Part shown: piece after piece, positions 51,791-60,972 of the stretch
How the letters are laid out: each line of letters opens with the position of its first letter
How positions within the stretch are numbered: position 1 is the first letter of the stretch
Source of the DNA: an uncultured Paracoccaceae bacterium
GTDB lineage: Bacteria; Pseudomonadota; Alphaproteobacteria; Rhodobacterales; Rhodobacteraceae
Reading direction: 5' to 3'
Length of the DNA stretch: 64,000 nucleotides
Assembly: GCA_947500775.1 (NCBI GenBank)
Contig: CANMTD010000002.1
Coordinates: 62,001 to 126,000, forward strand
Program-made: the position numbers and the translations under genes
Notes under the pieces: model-generated
The model's input: the letters and a program-made list of their open reading frames with translations, nothing else
The model's database searches: none
Told to the model about the DNA's origin: nothing

Positions 51791-52252
51791 TTAACCCTCC
51801 ATCTTTTCGGCGGCCATGTGGATGGCGGCGCGGATGCGTTGGTATGTGGCGCAGCGGCAGACGTTGCCGGCCATATAGCTGTCGATGTCGTCATCGGTGG
51901 GTCTGGGTGTTTCGCTCAGCAATCCCACGGCCTGCATGATCTGCCCCGATTGGCAGTAACCGCATTGCACCACGTCCAGCTCGCGCCAGGCGGCCTGCAC
52001 GGCGGCGGCGACCGATCCGTTCACGCCTTCGATGGTGGTGATTTCGGCGCCCTCCAGATCTTCGACAAAGGTCTGGCAGGACCGCACCGGTTCGCCATCC
52101 ACATGCACGGTGCAGGCCCCGCAGGACGCCACGCCGCAGCCGAATTTGGTGCCGGTCAGGTTCAGTTCATCGCGCACGACCCACAGCAGGGGCGTGCCGG
52201 GGTCGGCGGTTATCTGGCGATCCTCGCCATTGATCTTGAGTGTAAGAGACAT
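51791..52252 (-). CDS. (2Fe-2S)-binding small subunit of the molybdenum hydroxylase
   Basis: Electron-transfer subunit of 153 residues with two [2Fe-2S] clusters. The plant-type ferredoxin cluster uses Cys39, Cys44, Cys47 and Cys59 (FGCGVASCGAC and SCQ); the second uses Cys97, Cys100, Cys132 and Cys134 (QCGYC and VCRC). It has no signal peptide and is expected to be exported bound to its Tat-tagged partner. No FAD subunit gene follows, as in two-subunit enzymes that pass electrons to cytochrome c or another carrier. Confidence 0.94.
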   Translation of the reverse strand: MSLTLKINGEDRQITADPGTPLLWVVRDELNLTGTKFGCGVASCGACTVHVDGEPVRSCQTFVEDLEGAEITTIEGVNGSVAAAVQAAWRELDVVQCGYCQSGQIMQAVGLLSETPRPTDDDIDSYMAGNVCRCATYQRIRAAIHMAAEKMEG

Positions 52253-52544
52253 GTTGTGGCTCCGATATTTTGAATCGAGTCAAATTGGATTTCTACGTAG
52301 CTGGCAAAGGGGCAGGGCGCGAAGCGGAAGGGGGAAGGCCGGTGAGGCACTGAATTTGGATGACCAAGGCAACGCGCAGGAACTGTCCGGGTCCATACAC
52401 AGGCGATTATCTGGAGCGATTGGAACCAAGGTCAATGCCGGTGTACCGTGGTGCACTGCTAAGGTTCGGAAATCAAAGAATTTATCTGTTCACATCGGCG
52501 TGTTTTCGGGTAAGTTCAGGCAAATCTTTACACCCGGACCAGAC

Positions 52545-53828
52545 ATGAGCCCCATCACTGACCACCCGCTGCGTTATGCATTGGCCAATGAACTGCACGC
52601 GCGGCCCTTTCCGTCGCTTGAGACCCCGTGCCATGCGGTTTTTCTGGCGCTGAAGCCGGAAATCAACGCCGCCAGTCGCGACCGCGAGCTGGACCGCCAG
52701 CACCTGTTGGCATTGCTGGACCGTTTTGGCGCGCAGCATCCCCAGCCGGGGGCCACCCATTATTTCGGCCCGATTGGCCGCCATATGCTGAAATGGGAAA
52801 ACCACACCGAATTCGTGACCTACACGGTCTTTACCGAAGGGCTGACCGAACGCCCGTTCGACGCCAATATCTTCGAGGTTTTTCCCGACGACTGGCTGGA
52901 GGCGGCGCCGGGGACGCGTGTCACCTCGGCCCTGATCCGGGTGGAACAATACAGCGGCGAGGAACAGCAGGTGGTGGACCGCGTGTCCGAATGGTTCGTG
53001 CCCGAAAGTCTGGCCTGCTCCAGCGTGCTGGACAACAGCGCGGTCGTGGCCACCGATTTCCGGATCGACAGCAGTGGCCATCTGCGGTTCGCGCTGTTTG
53101 CCCAGCCCGATACCGGGTCGCGCCGGATGGGGCGCATCGTTCAGCGTCTGACCGAGATCGAGATTTACAAATCCATGTCGATGCTGGGCCTGCCGCGCGC
53201 CCGCGAACTGTCGGACCGGATGGCCCGGATCGATGCGAAACTGTCGACCTTTGTCGGGGCCATGTCCGCCGGGGACGACTCGCCGGAACAGACGCTGCAC
53301 GAATTGCTGGAAGTGTCGACCGAGCTGGAAAACCTGCTGGCGCAATCGTCGTTCCGGTTCAGCGCGACCGCCGCCTATGAGGCGATCGTCAACCAGAGGA
53401 TCAAGGTGCTGCGCGAAGAGCGGTTCCGCAAGGGGCAGACCTTCAGCGAATTCATGATGCGCCGTTACGATCCGGCGATGCGGACCGTCAAATCGACCGA
53501 GCGGCGGTTGCAAAGCATGACCGAACGCGCCATTCGCGCCGGCGATCTGCTGCGCACGCGGGTCGATGTCGAACGGTCGGCCCAGAATCAGGAACTGCTG
53601 GAAAGCATGGACCGTCGCGCCGATCTGCAACTGCGTCTGCAGCACACGGTCGAGGGCCTGTCGGTGGTCGCGATCAGCTATTATGCGGTCAGCCTGCTGG
53701 GCTATTTCCTGACGCCGGGGGCGAAGCTGGTGGGGATCGGCAAGCCCTGGCTGACGGCGGCGCTGGTGCCGCTGGTGGTCATCGGCGTCTGGATGATGGT
53801 GCGCCGGATACGCAAGCAATTGCACTAA
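52545..53828 (+). CDS. DUF3422 family protein
   Basis: Conserved protein of 427 residues of unknown function. The start is ITDHPLRYALANELHARPFP, typical of the family. A middle part with SEWFVPESLACSSVLDN and IVQRLTEIEIYKSMSMLGLP is followed by long helices (about 235-370, coiled-coil-like, with ELENLLAQSSFRFSATAAYE). Two C-terminal membrane helices (about 375-420) end in MMVRRIRKQLH. This gives an inner-membrane protein with a large cytoplasmic N-terminal domain, somewhat like CorA-type topology. There is no clear ribosome site before the ATG at 52545. It stands alone. Confidence 0.86.
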   Translation: MSPITDHPLRYALANELHARPFPSLETPCHAVFLALKPEINAASRDRELDRQHLLALLDRFGAQHPQPGATHYFGPIGRHMLKWENHTEFVTYTVFTEGLTERPFDANIFEVFPDDWLEAAPGTRVTSALIRVEQYSGEEQQVVDRVSEWFVPESLACSSVLDNSAVVATDFRIDSSGHLRFALFAQPDTGSRRMGRIVQRLTEIEIYKSMSMLGLPRARELSDRMARIDAKLSTFVGAMSAGDDSPEQTLHELLEVSTELENLLAQSSFRFSATAAYEAIVNQRIKVLREERFRKGQTFSEFMMRRYDPAMRTVKSTERRLQSMTERAIRAGDLLRTRVDVERSAQNQELLESMDRRADLQLRLQHTVEGLSVVAISYYAVSLLGYFLTPGAKLVGIGKPWLTAALVPLVVIGVWMMVRRIRKQLH

Positions 53829-54080
53829 AGCCGCGGCCAATTGCGGGCCGATTCGAAAGGATCGACGCGGCCGTCGCACCACCTTAGATTGTATTTGAGC
53901 GGACTGAGGCAACGACCTGAAAACGCTGGGAAAACGCGATTTTGTCGCTTCCTATTCCCCAATATCCATTTTTTTGGTATGATTGTTCCATTGATTTAAG
54001 GTTTTTTGCGGGTCGAATTTTCCGATCTGCTTTTTCGACGACACGTTTTTGATGAAGCAATTTTTATGGGAGAGTCTGAT

Positions 54081-55625
54081 ATGTCCAGACCGATATACCA
54101 GCATAAGTTGAATGATGTCCCGTGCCTGCGGATGCTGTTGGCCAGTGTCGCCATTTGCGCCGCCTCGGCCCATGGCGGGTTCGCCCTGGAACCCACCCCG
54201 GCTGATCCCAGCGACACACCGCCCGACGTTGTGGCCGATCAGCAGGTCGCCCCCGTGGCCAGCCAGCTGATCGTGAAATATGCCGACAGCGCCGCCGACC
54301 GGGTGCAATCGCTGCAATCGGCGCAGGGGGCGGCGGCGGCCCTGTCGGAACTGGCGGGCGCGCAGATCGAACATGTGCGGCTGATGTCGGGCAATGCGCA
54401 GGTGGTGCAGATCAACAACCTGGGCGCGCTCAGCGCCGGAGAGGTTGCAGAAACCATTCAGGACATCGCCGCCCGCCTGTCCGCCGATCCGGCCATCGAA
54501 TATGTCGAACCCGATGCGATCATGCAGATCCAGCAGGCGGTGAACGATCCGCGCTATGGCGATCAGTGGCATTACACCAAACCCGCCACCGGGATCGATC
54601 TGCCGGGCGGTTGGGCCCATGCCACCGGCAACGGGGTCGTGACGGCGGTGATCGACACCGGCTATCGCCCGCATGTCGATCTGGCGGCGAATATCCTGCC
54701 CGGCTATGATTTCATCACCAACACCACCGTCGCCAATGACGGCAACGCGCGTGACAATGATGCCCGCGACCCCGGTGACTGGATCGCCGCCAGCGACAGC
54801 AGCTGGTGCCCGCTGTCGCCCCGCAGCAGCAGCTGGCATGGCACCCATGTGGCCGGAACCGTGGCCGCCGTGACTAACAATGCGCTGGGGGTGGCCGGGA
54901 TCGCCCGCGACGCGCGGATCGTGCCGGTGCGGGTGCTGGGCAAATGCGGTGGCAACCTGTCCGATATCGCCGACGGGATGCGCTGGGCGGCGGGTCTGCC
55001 GGTGCCCGGCGTGCCGAACAACCCCAACCCCGCATCGGTGCTGAACCTCAGCCTTGGCGGCGGCGGGGCCTGCGGGCCGACCTATCAGTCGGCGGTCGAT
55101 GACATCACCGCCACCGGGGCAAGCGTTGTCGTCGCGGCGGGCAATTCCAACGCCGATGCGACCAATTACCGGCCCGCCAGTTGCGACGGCGTGATCACGG
55201 TGGCCGCAACCAACACCGACGGCGCGCGGTCCTATTATTCCAATTTCGGCAGCGCCGTTGAAATCGCGGCCCCCGGTGGCGAAACCTATCAGGTGTCCAG
55301 CCGCGGGGTCCTGTCCACGCTGAACGCGGGCGCCACCACGCCCGGCGCCGATAGCTATGCCTTTTATCAGGGCACCAGCATGGCCGCCCCCCATGTCGCG
55401 GGGGTTGCGGCGTTATTGTACCAGCTGTCCCCCGGCATAACCCCGGCGCAGGTGTCGATCACCCTGCAAAACACGGCGCAGAGTTTTCCAAGTGTCTCAA
55501 GTAACCAGTGCACCACGGCCAATTGCGGCGCGGGCATTCTGGATGCGGGGGCGGCGGCCGCTGCTGTGGCGCCCGCCTCCGGATCGGTGTCCCTGCCGTG
55601 GCTTTCCCTGCTTTTGAACCCCTAA
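54081..55625 (+). CDS. Secreted S8 family subtilisin-like serine protease
   Basis: Secreted protease of 514 residues. The signal peptide (about 1-36) is followed by a prodomain of the I9 type (about 55-150: SQLIVKYADSAADRVQSLQS to EYVEPDAIMQIQQ). The catalytic triad is Asp192 in AVIDTGYRPH, His253 in SWHGTHVAGT and Ser433 in GTSMAAPHVAG. Four or more cysteines (WCPLS, GKCGG, ACGPT, SCDG) suggest disulfides. The C-terminus ends soon after the catalytic domain with a hydrophobic tail. GGGAGAG seven bases before ATG 54081 decides the start. A small secreted protein follows 56 bases later. Confidence 0.92.
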   Translation: MSRPIYQHKLNDVPCLRMLLASVAICAASAHGGFALEPTPADPSDTPPDVVADQQVAPVASQLIVKYADSAADRVQSLQSAQGAAAALSELAGAQIEHVRLMSGNAQVVQINNLGALSAGEVAETIQDIAARLSADPAIEYVEPDAIMQIQQAVNDPRYGDQWHYTKPATGIDLPGGWAHATGNGVVTAVIDTGYRPHVDLAANILPGYDFITNTTVANDGNARDNDARDPGDWIAASDSSWCPLSPRSSSWHGTHVAGTVAAVTNNALGVAGIARDARIVPVRVLGKCGGNLSDIADGMRWAAGLPVPGVPNNPNPASVLNLSLGGGGACGPTYQSAVDDITATGASVVVAAGNSNADATNYRPASCDGVITVAATNTDGARSYYSNFGSAVEIAAPGGETYQVSSRGVLSTLNAGATTPGADSYAFYQGTSMAAPHVAGVAALLYQLSPGITPAQVSITLQNTAQSFPSVSSNQCTTANCGAGILDAGAAAAAVAPASGSVSLPWLSLLLNP

Positions 55626-55630
55626 GCCAT

Positions 55631-55671
55631 TTTCAAGACCAAGCGATTTTCAAACCAAATTTCAAACCAAA
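55631..55671 (+). repeat. Tandem 12-mer repeat between the protease and the small secreted protein
   Basis: TTTCAAACCAAA occurs twice head to tail (55648-55659 and 55660-55671), with a third variant TTTCAAGACCAA at 55631-55642. The last copy runs into the AAGGAGA ribosome site of the next gene. It may be a binding site for an RNA-binding or DNA-binding factor. Confidence 0.6.
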
Positions 55672-55681
55672 GGAGATTTCC

Positions 55682-56077
55682 ATGTTCACATTTACAAAAA
55701 CCTTTGCCGCCCTTGCCCTGATGGGCGCGCTTACCGCCCCCGGCGCCGCCACCGCGCAAGAGGCCGACGACGGGATGGGCGCCATCCTGATGGGGCTTGA
55801 CGGTTCCGCCGCCGGGGACGCGGGCATTGCTGCCGTGACCGGCTGGCATATCTGCACCGTGGTGCGCACCGGCGCGGGGTGGGGCAACCACTATGTCGCG
55901 CTGACCTGCCCGTCGGGTGGGTTCACCAACAAGTGGCACATCATGAAGGACGCCCAGAAAGACGCCATGCTGGCCACGGCGCTGTCGGCGGCGACCGGCA
56001 ATATCAAGGTCCAGACCTATATCGGGGCGCAGGTCAGCGGCTATCAGGAAATTCAGGCGTTTTACCTGCACAAATAA
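55682..56077 (+). CDS. Small secreted two-cysteine protein (candidate partner of the subtilase)
   Basis: Exported protein of 131 residues. The signal peptide (1-25, ending ATA) and an acidic, Gly-rich linker (27-52) lead to a compact domain. It has Cys58 in GWHICTVVRTG and Cys76 in YVALTCPSGG, a helix (about 88-104), then TGNIKVQTYIGAQVSGYQEI. This order (two cysteines 15-18 residues apart, helix, TG turn, alternating strand with Val and Tyr) resembles the B subunits of AB5 toxins of the SubB/PltB kind, from memory. A protease chaperone or inhibitor is an alternative. AAGGAGATTTCC precedes the ATG. Confidence 0.6.
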   Translation: MFTFTKTFAALALMGALTAPGAATAQEADDGMGAILMGLDGSAAGDAGIAAVTGWHICTVVRTGAGWGNHYVALTCPSGGFTNKWHIMKDAQKDAMLATALSAATGNIKVQTYIGAQVSGYQEIQAFYLHK

Positions 56078-56085
56078 GAACTAAG

Positions 56086-56109
56086 CCGGGGGCGGGTATC
56101 CGCCCCCGG
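56086..56109 (+). terminator. Strong GC hairpin after the small secreted protein
   Basis: CCGGGGGCGG (56086-56095) pairs with CCGCCCCCGG (56100-56109), loop GTAT. It starts nine bases after the stop codon. No T-run follows. Confidence 0.6.
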
Positions 56110-56126
56110 ACGTGTTCCGGCGTCTT

Positions 56127-56156
56127 ACCACCCTGCACGGCAACGGGCAGGGTGGT
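56127..56156. terminator. Second hairpin between convergent units
   Basis: ACCACCCTGC (56127-56136) pairs with GCAGGGTGGT (56147-56156), followed on the plus strand by TTTCC-like sequence (56156-56160). It lies between the small secreted protein and the end of the ABC permease gene and may end either transcript. Confidence 0.55.
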
Positions 56157-56179
56157 TTCCGTGCAGGGCGGCGGGCAGA

Positions 56180-57127
56180 TCAGCGCCCGCGAATACGCGG
56201 GTCCAGCGCGTCGCGCAGCCCGTCGCCGATGTAGTTGACGCTTAGCACCGTGGCTGAAATCGCAAGGCCGGGCCACATCACACGCGACGGGTATTGCTGC
56301 AGGTAATCCACCGCATCGAACAACAGCCGCCCCCAAGTCGGGAAATCGGGCGGAAAGCCGAGGCCCAGAAAGGACAGGGCGCTTTCGGTGATGATCGCAT
56401 TGGCGATGCCCAGCGTGGCCGAGACCATCACCGGCGACAGCACGTTGGGCAGGATGTGCCGGGTGATCATGCGGCGGCTGGGGGTGCCGATCGACCGGGC
56501 GGCCAGCACGAATTCACGCTCTTTCAGCGCCAGCACATCGCCGCGCACGATCCGGGCGGTCTGCATCCAGCTGGTGATGCCGATGGCCACCACGATCAGG
56601 ATGAAGACGCCGGTTTCAGGGCCGTAGCGTGCGGCCAGTGCTTCGCGGAACAGCATCACCATGACCAGCAGCAGCGGCAACAGCGGCAGCGCCAGAAACA
56701 GGTCGGTCAGTCGCATCAGCGGGCCGTCCAGTCGTTTGAAATACCCCGCCAGCACGCCGATCAGCGTGCCCAGCAGCAGGCTCAGCGCCATGGCGGTGAT
56801 CCCCACCGCGATCGAAACTTTGCCGCCCGCCATCATCCGGGCCAGCATGTCGCGGCCCAGCTGATCGGTGCCCAGCGGATGGGCGAAGGTCGGGCCCTGA
56901 TTGCGGGCGCGGATGTCGATATAGGTGGGATCGATGCTCCAGATAAACGGGCCGATCAGGACCGCGACAATGAACAGGCCGAAGACAATCATGCCCAGAA
57001 AGGCGCCCTTGTGGGTCTTGAACTGATCCCAGACATCGCGCCACTGGTTGCGGGGCGCGGCCATGGCCTGATCGGGGGCCTGTTCGGGCGACTGATTGGG
57101 GGGCGGGGCGAGGGACGGCTCAGTCAT
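56180..57127 (-). CDS. Dipeptide/oligopeptide-type ABC transporter permease (DppC/OppC-like)
   Basis: Inner-membrane permease of 315 residues, the second of two in a peptide-class importer. A Pro-rich cytoplasmic N-terminus (about 1-30) precedes the first helix (GMIVFGLFIVAVLIGPFIW). The block DPTYIDIRARNQGPTFAHPLGT then DQLGRDMLARMMAG near 70-90 is the DppC hallmark. Four more helices follow, with the coupling loop EREFVLAARSIGTPSRRMI near 205. It ends YIGDGLRDALDPRIRGR. GAGG eight bases before the ATG supports 57127, which overlaps the DppB-like stop by eight bases. Confidence 0.92.
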   Translation of the reverse strand: MTEPSLAPPPNQSPEQAPDQAMAAPRNQWRDVWDQFKTHKGAFLGMIVFGLFIVAVLIGPFIWSIDPTYIDIRARNQGPTFAHPLGTDQLGRDMLARMMAGGKVSIAVGITAMALSLLLGTLIGVLAGYFKRLDGPLMRLTDLFLALPLLPLLLVMVMLFREALAARYGPETGVFILIVVAIGITSWMQTARIVRGDVLALKEREFVLAARSIGTPSRRMITRHILPNVLSPVMVSATLGIANAIITESALSFLGLGFPPDFPTWGRLLFDAVDYLQQYPSRVMWPGLAISATVLSVNYIGDGLRDALDPRIRGR

Positions 57128-58127
57128 AGCGGATCCTCGGGTCAAGAATGCCGTACAGGATATCGGCCACCAGATTGAACAGCACGATCAGCACGGCAAA
57201 GATGAAGGTCAGCGTCTGCACCATCGGAATGTCATTGGCATAGATCGAGGTGATCAGAAGCTGGCCCAGCCCGTTCACCTTGAACACCTGTTCGGTGATG
57301 ATCGCCCCGCCAAAAATCGTGGGCACGCCAAGCGCGATCACCGTGACCACCGGGATCATCGAATTGCGCAGCACATGGATCAGCACCACCACCTTTTCCG
57401 ACATCCCCTTGGCCCGCGCGGTGCGCACGTAATCCTGCCCCAGATTATCCAGCATCGAGGCCCGCATGTAGCGGCTGATCTGGGCGGCATTATACAGCGC
57501 CAGCACAAACACCGGCATCACCATCTGGCGCACCTGAAACAAAAAGCTGTCCCAGTCGGTGACCACATGGGTGGTGTCATAGATCGACGGGAACCAGCCC
57601 AGATTGACCGCAAAAATCACGATCAGCAGAACGCCTGTGAAAAACGTGGGCACCGAATAGCCGATCATCGACACGAAGGTGCCGATCTGGTCGAACCAGC
57701 TGTATTGCCGATAGGCCGAAATGATGCCGATGGGCAGGGCGATCAGCGTGCCGATGACATAAGACAGCCCCACCACCCACAGGGTCTGCGGCATCCGCTG
57801 GGCGATGATGTCGGCCACCGGGCTGCGGGTCTGCCACGAGATCACCCGTTGCATGCCCATCGCCCAATCGGTGCCGAACATATAGTCCATGACATGCAGG
57901 GGTTCCGCGATCAGGAATTGCTTCAGCCACAGCAGGTACCGGATGTGGATGGGCTGGCCCAGCCCAAGGCTTTCGCGGATCTTGGCTTTGACCTCGGGCG
58001 GGATCGTCAGGGGCAGGTTGGCTGTCGGGTCGCCGGGCGCAAGGTCCAGCAACAGGAAAATAATCAGGGAAATGAACAAAAGCGTTGGGATCGCCAGCAG
58101 CAATCGTCGGAGCGTATAGGTGAACAT
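57120..58127 (-). CDS. Dipeptide/oligopeptide-type ABC transporter permease (DppB/OppB-like)
   Basis: First permease, 335 residues. It opens MFTYTLRRLLLAIPTLLFIS and has the periplasmic APGDPTANL segment near residue 32. Six helices follow and the coupling loop DYVRTARAKGMSEKVVV near 233. It ends ILDPRIRYD. A segment of about 35 residues after position 60 (LWLKQFLIAEPLHVMDYMFG) is typical of this subfamily. It lies 75 bases after the binding protein gene, a gap that contains no strong terminator. Confidence 0.92.
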   Translation of the reverse strand: MFTYTLRRLLLAIPTLLFISLIIFLLLDLAPGDPTANLPLTIPPEVKAKIRESLGLGQPIHIRYLLWLKQFLIAEPLHVMDYMFGTDWAMGMQRVISWQTRSPVADIIAQRMPQTLWVVGLSYVIGTLIALPIGIISAYRQYSWFDQIGTFVSMIGYSVPTFFTGVLLIVIFAVNLGWFPSIYDTTHVVTDWDSFLFQVRQMVMPVFVLALYNAAQISRYMRASMLDNLGQDYVRTARAKGMSEKVVVLIHVLRNSMIPVVTVIALGVPTIFGGAIITEQVFKVNGLGQLLITSIYANDIPMVQTLTFIFAVLIVLFNLVADILYGILDPRIRYD

Positions 58128-58202
58128 GCACGATGCCTTTGTTCGGGACGTTGGGTCGAAAATGCGCCCCGGCCCGCAACAGGCCGGGGCGCGATGTTTC
58201 GG

Positions 58203-59912
58203 TTATTTGACGCGATGCCAGTCCTTGATGTTCCAGATCTCGCTGTCCCAATCGTTCATTTTCACACCGCCCAGCGTATTGGCATGGGCCGAGGGGTTGC
58301 CGCGGTGGATCAGCGGGATGATCGAATAGGATTGCATCAGCATATCGTTCATCTGCTTGGCCAGGGCGCCGCGTTCCTCCAGTGCCGCGGTTTGCGACAT
58401 CTGATCGACCAGCGCGTCATATTCGGCCGAACAGAACCGCTGCATGTTCGATCCCTGCCACTGGGTTTCGGGGCTGGGGATTTCCGAACAGCGCCAGTTG
58501 GCCATATAGGCCTCGGGGTCTACGCCAGCGAAGTTGTTGGTGTACATCTCCACATCGGCAAAGAATTTCTGGAACGTGTCCGGGGACCCCGGATCGCCGC
58601 CGAAAAAGACCGAGGCGTCGATGTTGCGCAATTGGGTTTCCACGCCGATTTCCGACCACCACTGTTTGACCAGCGCCTGCGTGTCCTGACGCACCGCGTT
58701 GGTCGATGTCTGATACAGCAGCGTCAGCCGCTGACCATCCTTGACGCGCACGCCGTCGGCGCCAGGCACCCAGCCCGCAGCATCCAGCAGCGCCTTGGCG
58801 CCTTCGATGTCCTGCGTCAGGCAGCCGTCGTTCGCGGTCGAGGCATAGGCCGCCGGGGCAGGCAGCACGTTACAGGTGGGCACACCGCCCGCGCCATAGC
58901 CGATCTCGGCGATCAGCGACCGGTCAATGGCCATCGACAGGGCCTGCCCGACGCGCGGATCGGTCAGGAACGGGTGCGGATGGGCCACCGTGCCACGCTC
59001 TTCGCCCAAAGCCGCACTTGGGTCGGTCTGGTTGACGTGGATACGTTCGACCGAGGTCGCATAGGCGGCAACAACCTTGCCCAAGCCTTTGGATTCCATG
59101 TCTTTCAACACGTTGGGGTCGATCTGCAGGTTCCAGGCATAGTCGAATTCGCCGGTTTCCATCACCGCGCGGGCGGCGGCGGTGGCGTCGCCGCCCCCTT
59201 TGAACAGGACGGTCGCAAAGGCCGGTTTGCCCGCCTCGCGGAAGTTTTCATTGGCCGCATATTGGATCACGTCATTGGGACGGAATTCGGTGACCACGAA
59301 GGGGCCGGTGCCAATCGGGGCAAAGTTCGCCTCGGTGCATTCGGGGGCCTTGGCGCCCATGCAATCGGCGAATTGCGCCTTCTGGATGATCGGGCTTTCC
59401 GAACCGACAAAGGCTGTATAGGGGAAGGGTTTGGGGGCAGCGAAATTGACCTGAATGGTCAGATCATCCACCGCAACCACACTGTCCACGCCATCGAAAT
59501 ACGACGATTGCGAGCAGCCGCCTTCGGGGTGGGTGCAATATTCCCAGGTAAACACCGCATCGGCGGCGGTCAGCGGGGTGCCGTCGGACCACAGAACGCC
59601 TTCTTTCAGCTTCCATGTGATCTGTTTCAGATCGGCCGCGACGCCGCCGTTTTCGACCGTCGGGATGCTGTCGGCCAGCCAGGGCACCATCGCGCCGGTT
59701 TCGTCGAACCGGACCAGCGGTTCGATGATCAACGAGGCGCTTTCGACCTCTTTGGTGCCGCCCGACAGGAACGGGTTCAGGATCGAAGGCGCTTGCCAGT
59801 AGATGATGTTGACCTGACCGTCGCGTCCGCGGGCTTCGTGCCCGTCCGCAAAGGCCATCGGGGCGAGGGCAAGCGTGGCCGCCGCGCCCATCAGGGCTGT
59901 TGTAAGTCGCAT
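58203..59912 (-). CDS. Peptide-class ABC transporter substrate-binding protein (family 5)
   Basis: Periplasmic binding protein of 569 residues. The signal peptide (MRLTTALMGAAATLALAPMA, cleaved near residue 22) is followed by the family 5 start NIIYWQAPSILNPFLSGGTK, and EPLVRFDETGAMVPWLADSIP near 58. The C-terminal YSIIPLIHRGNPSAHA is near 535. AAGGAGAATGAA precedes ATG 59912. With two M20 peptidases divergently encoded, the ligand may be a peptide, an N-acyl amino acid or a related conjugate; this is inference. The gene lies one base after the second ATPase gene. Confidence 0.9.
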   Translation of the reverse strand: MRLTTALMGAAATLALAPMAFADGHEARGRDGQVNIIYWQAPSILNPFLSGGTKEVESASLIIEPLVRFDETGAMVPWLADSIPTVENGGVAADLKQITWKLKEGVLWSDGTPLTAADAVFTWEYCTHPEGGCSQSSYFDGVDSVVAVDDLTIQVNFAAPKPFPYTAFVGSESPIIQKAQFADCMGAKAPECTEANFAPIGTGPFVVTEFRPNDVIQYAANENFREAGKPAFATVLFKGGGDATAAARAVMETGEFDYAWNLQIDPNVLKDMESKGLGKVVAAYATSVERIHVNQTDPSAALGEERGTVAHPHPFLTDPRVGQALSMAIDRSLIAEIGYGAGGVPTCNVLPAPAAYASTANDGCLTQDIEGAKALLDAAGWVPGADGVRVKDGQRLTLLYQTSTNAVRQDTQALVKQWWSEIGVETQLRNIDASVFFGGDPGSPDTFQKFFADVEMYTNNFAGVDPEAYMANWRCSEIPSPETQWQGSNMQRFCSAEYDALVDQMSQTAALEERGALAKQMNDMLMQSYSIIPLIHRGNPSAHANTLGGVKMNDWDSEIWNIKDWHRVK

Positions 59913-59913
59913 T

Positions 59914-60972
59914 TCATTCTCCTTGTTGGATGCTCTGGTCAGCCTCATGCGCCGCCGTTTTCCCGGCGATCTCCGAGATTTCTTCGTCGTAGAGGTGGCA
60001 GGCCACGAACTGGCCGGGTGCCACCTCTCGCGTAATCGGTTCGTGTTCCTTGCAGACCGCCATCACCTTGGGGCAGCGGGTGCAGAAATTGCAGCCCGCA
60101 GGCGGGTTCGAGGGCGAGGGCACGTCGCCCTCCAGCAATATCCGGTCGCGGGCCGATTCCAGATTGGGGTCGGGTTCGGGCACGGCGGACAGCAGCGCCT
60201 CGGTATAGGGGTGTTTGGGGCTGGCATAGAGCGCGTCGCGCGGGGCCAGTTCGACGATCTTGCCCAGATACATCACCGCCACGCGGTCCGCGATATGGCG
60301 CACCATCGACAGATCGTGGCTGATGAACAGATAGGTCAGGCCCAACCGGCGCTGCAGATCCTCCAGCAGGTTCACCACCTGCGCCTGAATCGACACATCC
60401 AGTGCGGCAATCGGTTCGTCGCAGACGATGAATTTCGGGTTCAGCGCCAGCGCGCGGGCGATTCCGATCCGCTGGCGCTGCCCGCCCGAAAACTCATGCG
60501 GATAGCGGTTGGCGAAATTGCGGTTCAGCCCGACCGCATCCATCAGATCATAGATCGCGTCCAGCTTTTCGGCCTTGGACAGGCTGGTATGTTCGTCCAG
60601 CGGTTCGCCGATGATCCGGGCCACCGTCATGCGCGGGTTCAGACTGGCCTGCGGGTCCTGAAATACCATCTGCATGGTCGGGCGCATCGCCCGCAGGGTG
60701 GTATATCCTGCATCGCCGATCTCGGTGCCGCCGATCCGGATCGAGCCTTCGGTGATATCGTACAGGCGCAGGACCGCGCGGCCACAGGTGGATTTGCCGC
60801 AACCGGATTCTCCGACCAGCCCCAAAGTCTCGCCCTCATAAATGTCGAAACTGACGTCATCGACGGCTTTGACTTCGCCCGACCGGCGGCGCAGCAGGCC
60901 CGAAAAGATCGGGAAATGCATCTTGAGGTTCCGGACCTCGACCAGTCGCAGGGGGGGCGTCGCGTCAAGCAT
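59914..60972 (-). CDS. Peptide-class ABC transporter ATP-binding protein (DppF/OppF-like)
   Basis: Second ATPase, 352 residues. Walker A GESGCGKSTCGRAVLR is near residue 57, the signature SGGQRQRIGIARAL near 163 and Walker B FIVCDEPIAALD near 186. The C-terminal oligopeptide-transporter domain has FCTRCPKVMAVCKEHEP near 305, a cysteine set that binds a cluster in some DppF-type proteins. The start ATG at 60972 lies within the end of the first ATPase gene; an earlier Met near 61014 is possible. Confidence 0.92.
   Translation of the reverse strand: MLDATPPLRLVEVRNLKMHFPIFSGLLRRRSGEVKAVDDVSFDIYEGETLGLVGESGCGKSTCGRAVLRLYDITEGSIRIGGTEIGDAGYTTLRAMRPTMQMVFQDPQASLNPRMTVARIIGEPLDEHTSLSKAEKLDAIYDLMDAVGLNRNFANRYPHEFSGGQRQRIGIARALALNPKFIVCDEPIAALDVSIQAQVVNLLEDLQRRLGLTYLFISHDLSMVRHIADRVAVMYLGKIVELAPRDALYASPKHPYTEALLSAVPEPDPNLESARDRILLEGDVPSPSNPPAGCNFCTRCPKVMAVCKEHEPITREVAPGQFVACHLYDEEISEIAGKTAAHEADQSIQQGE

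Noticed and set aside
57096-60035. 979-codon plus-strand open frame over the ABC transporter genes
   Set aside because: Antisense artefact; no domain is visible and the minus strand encodes a full ABC operon.
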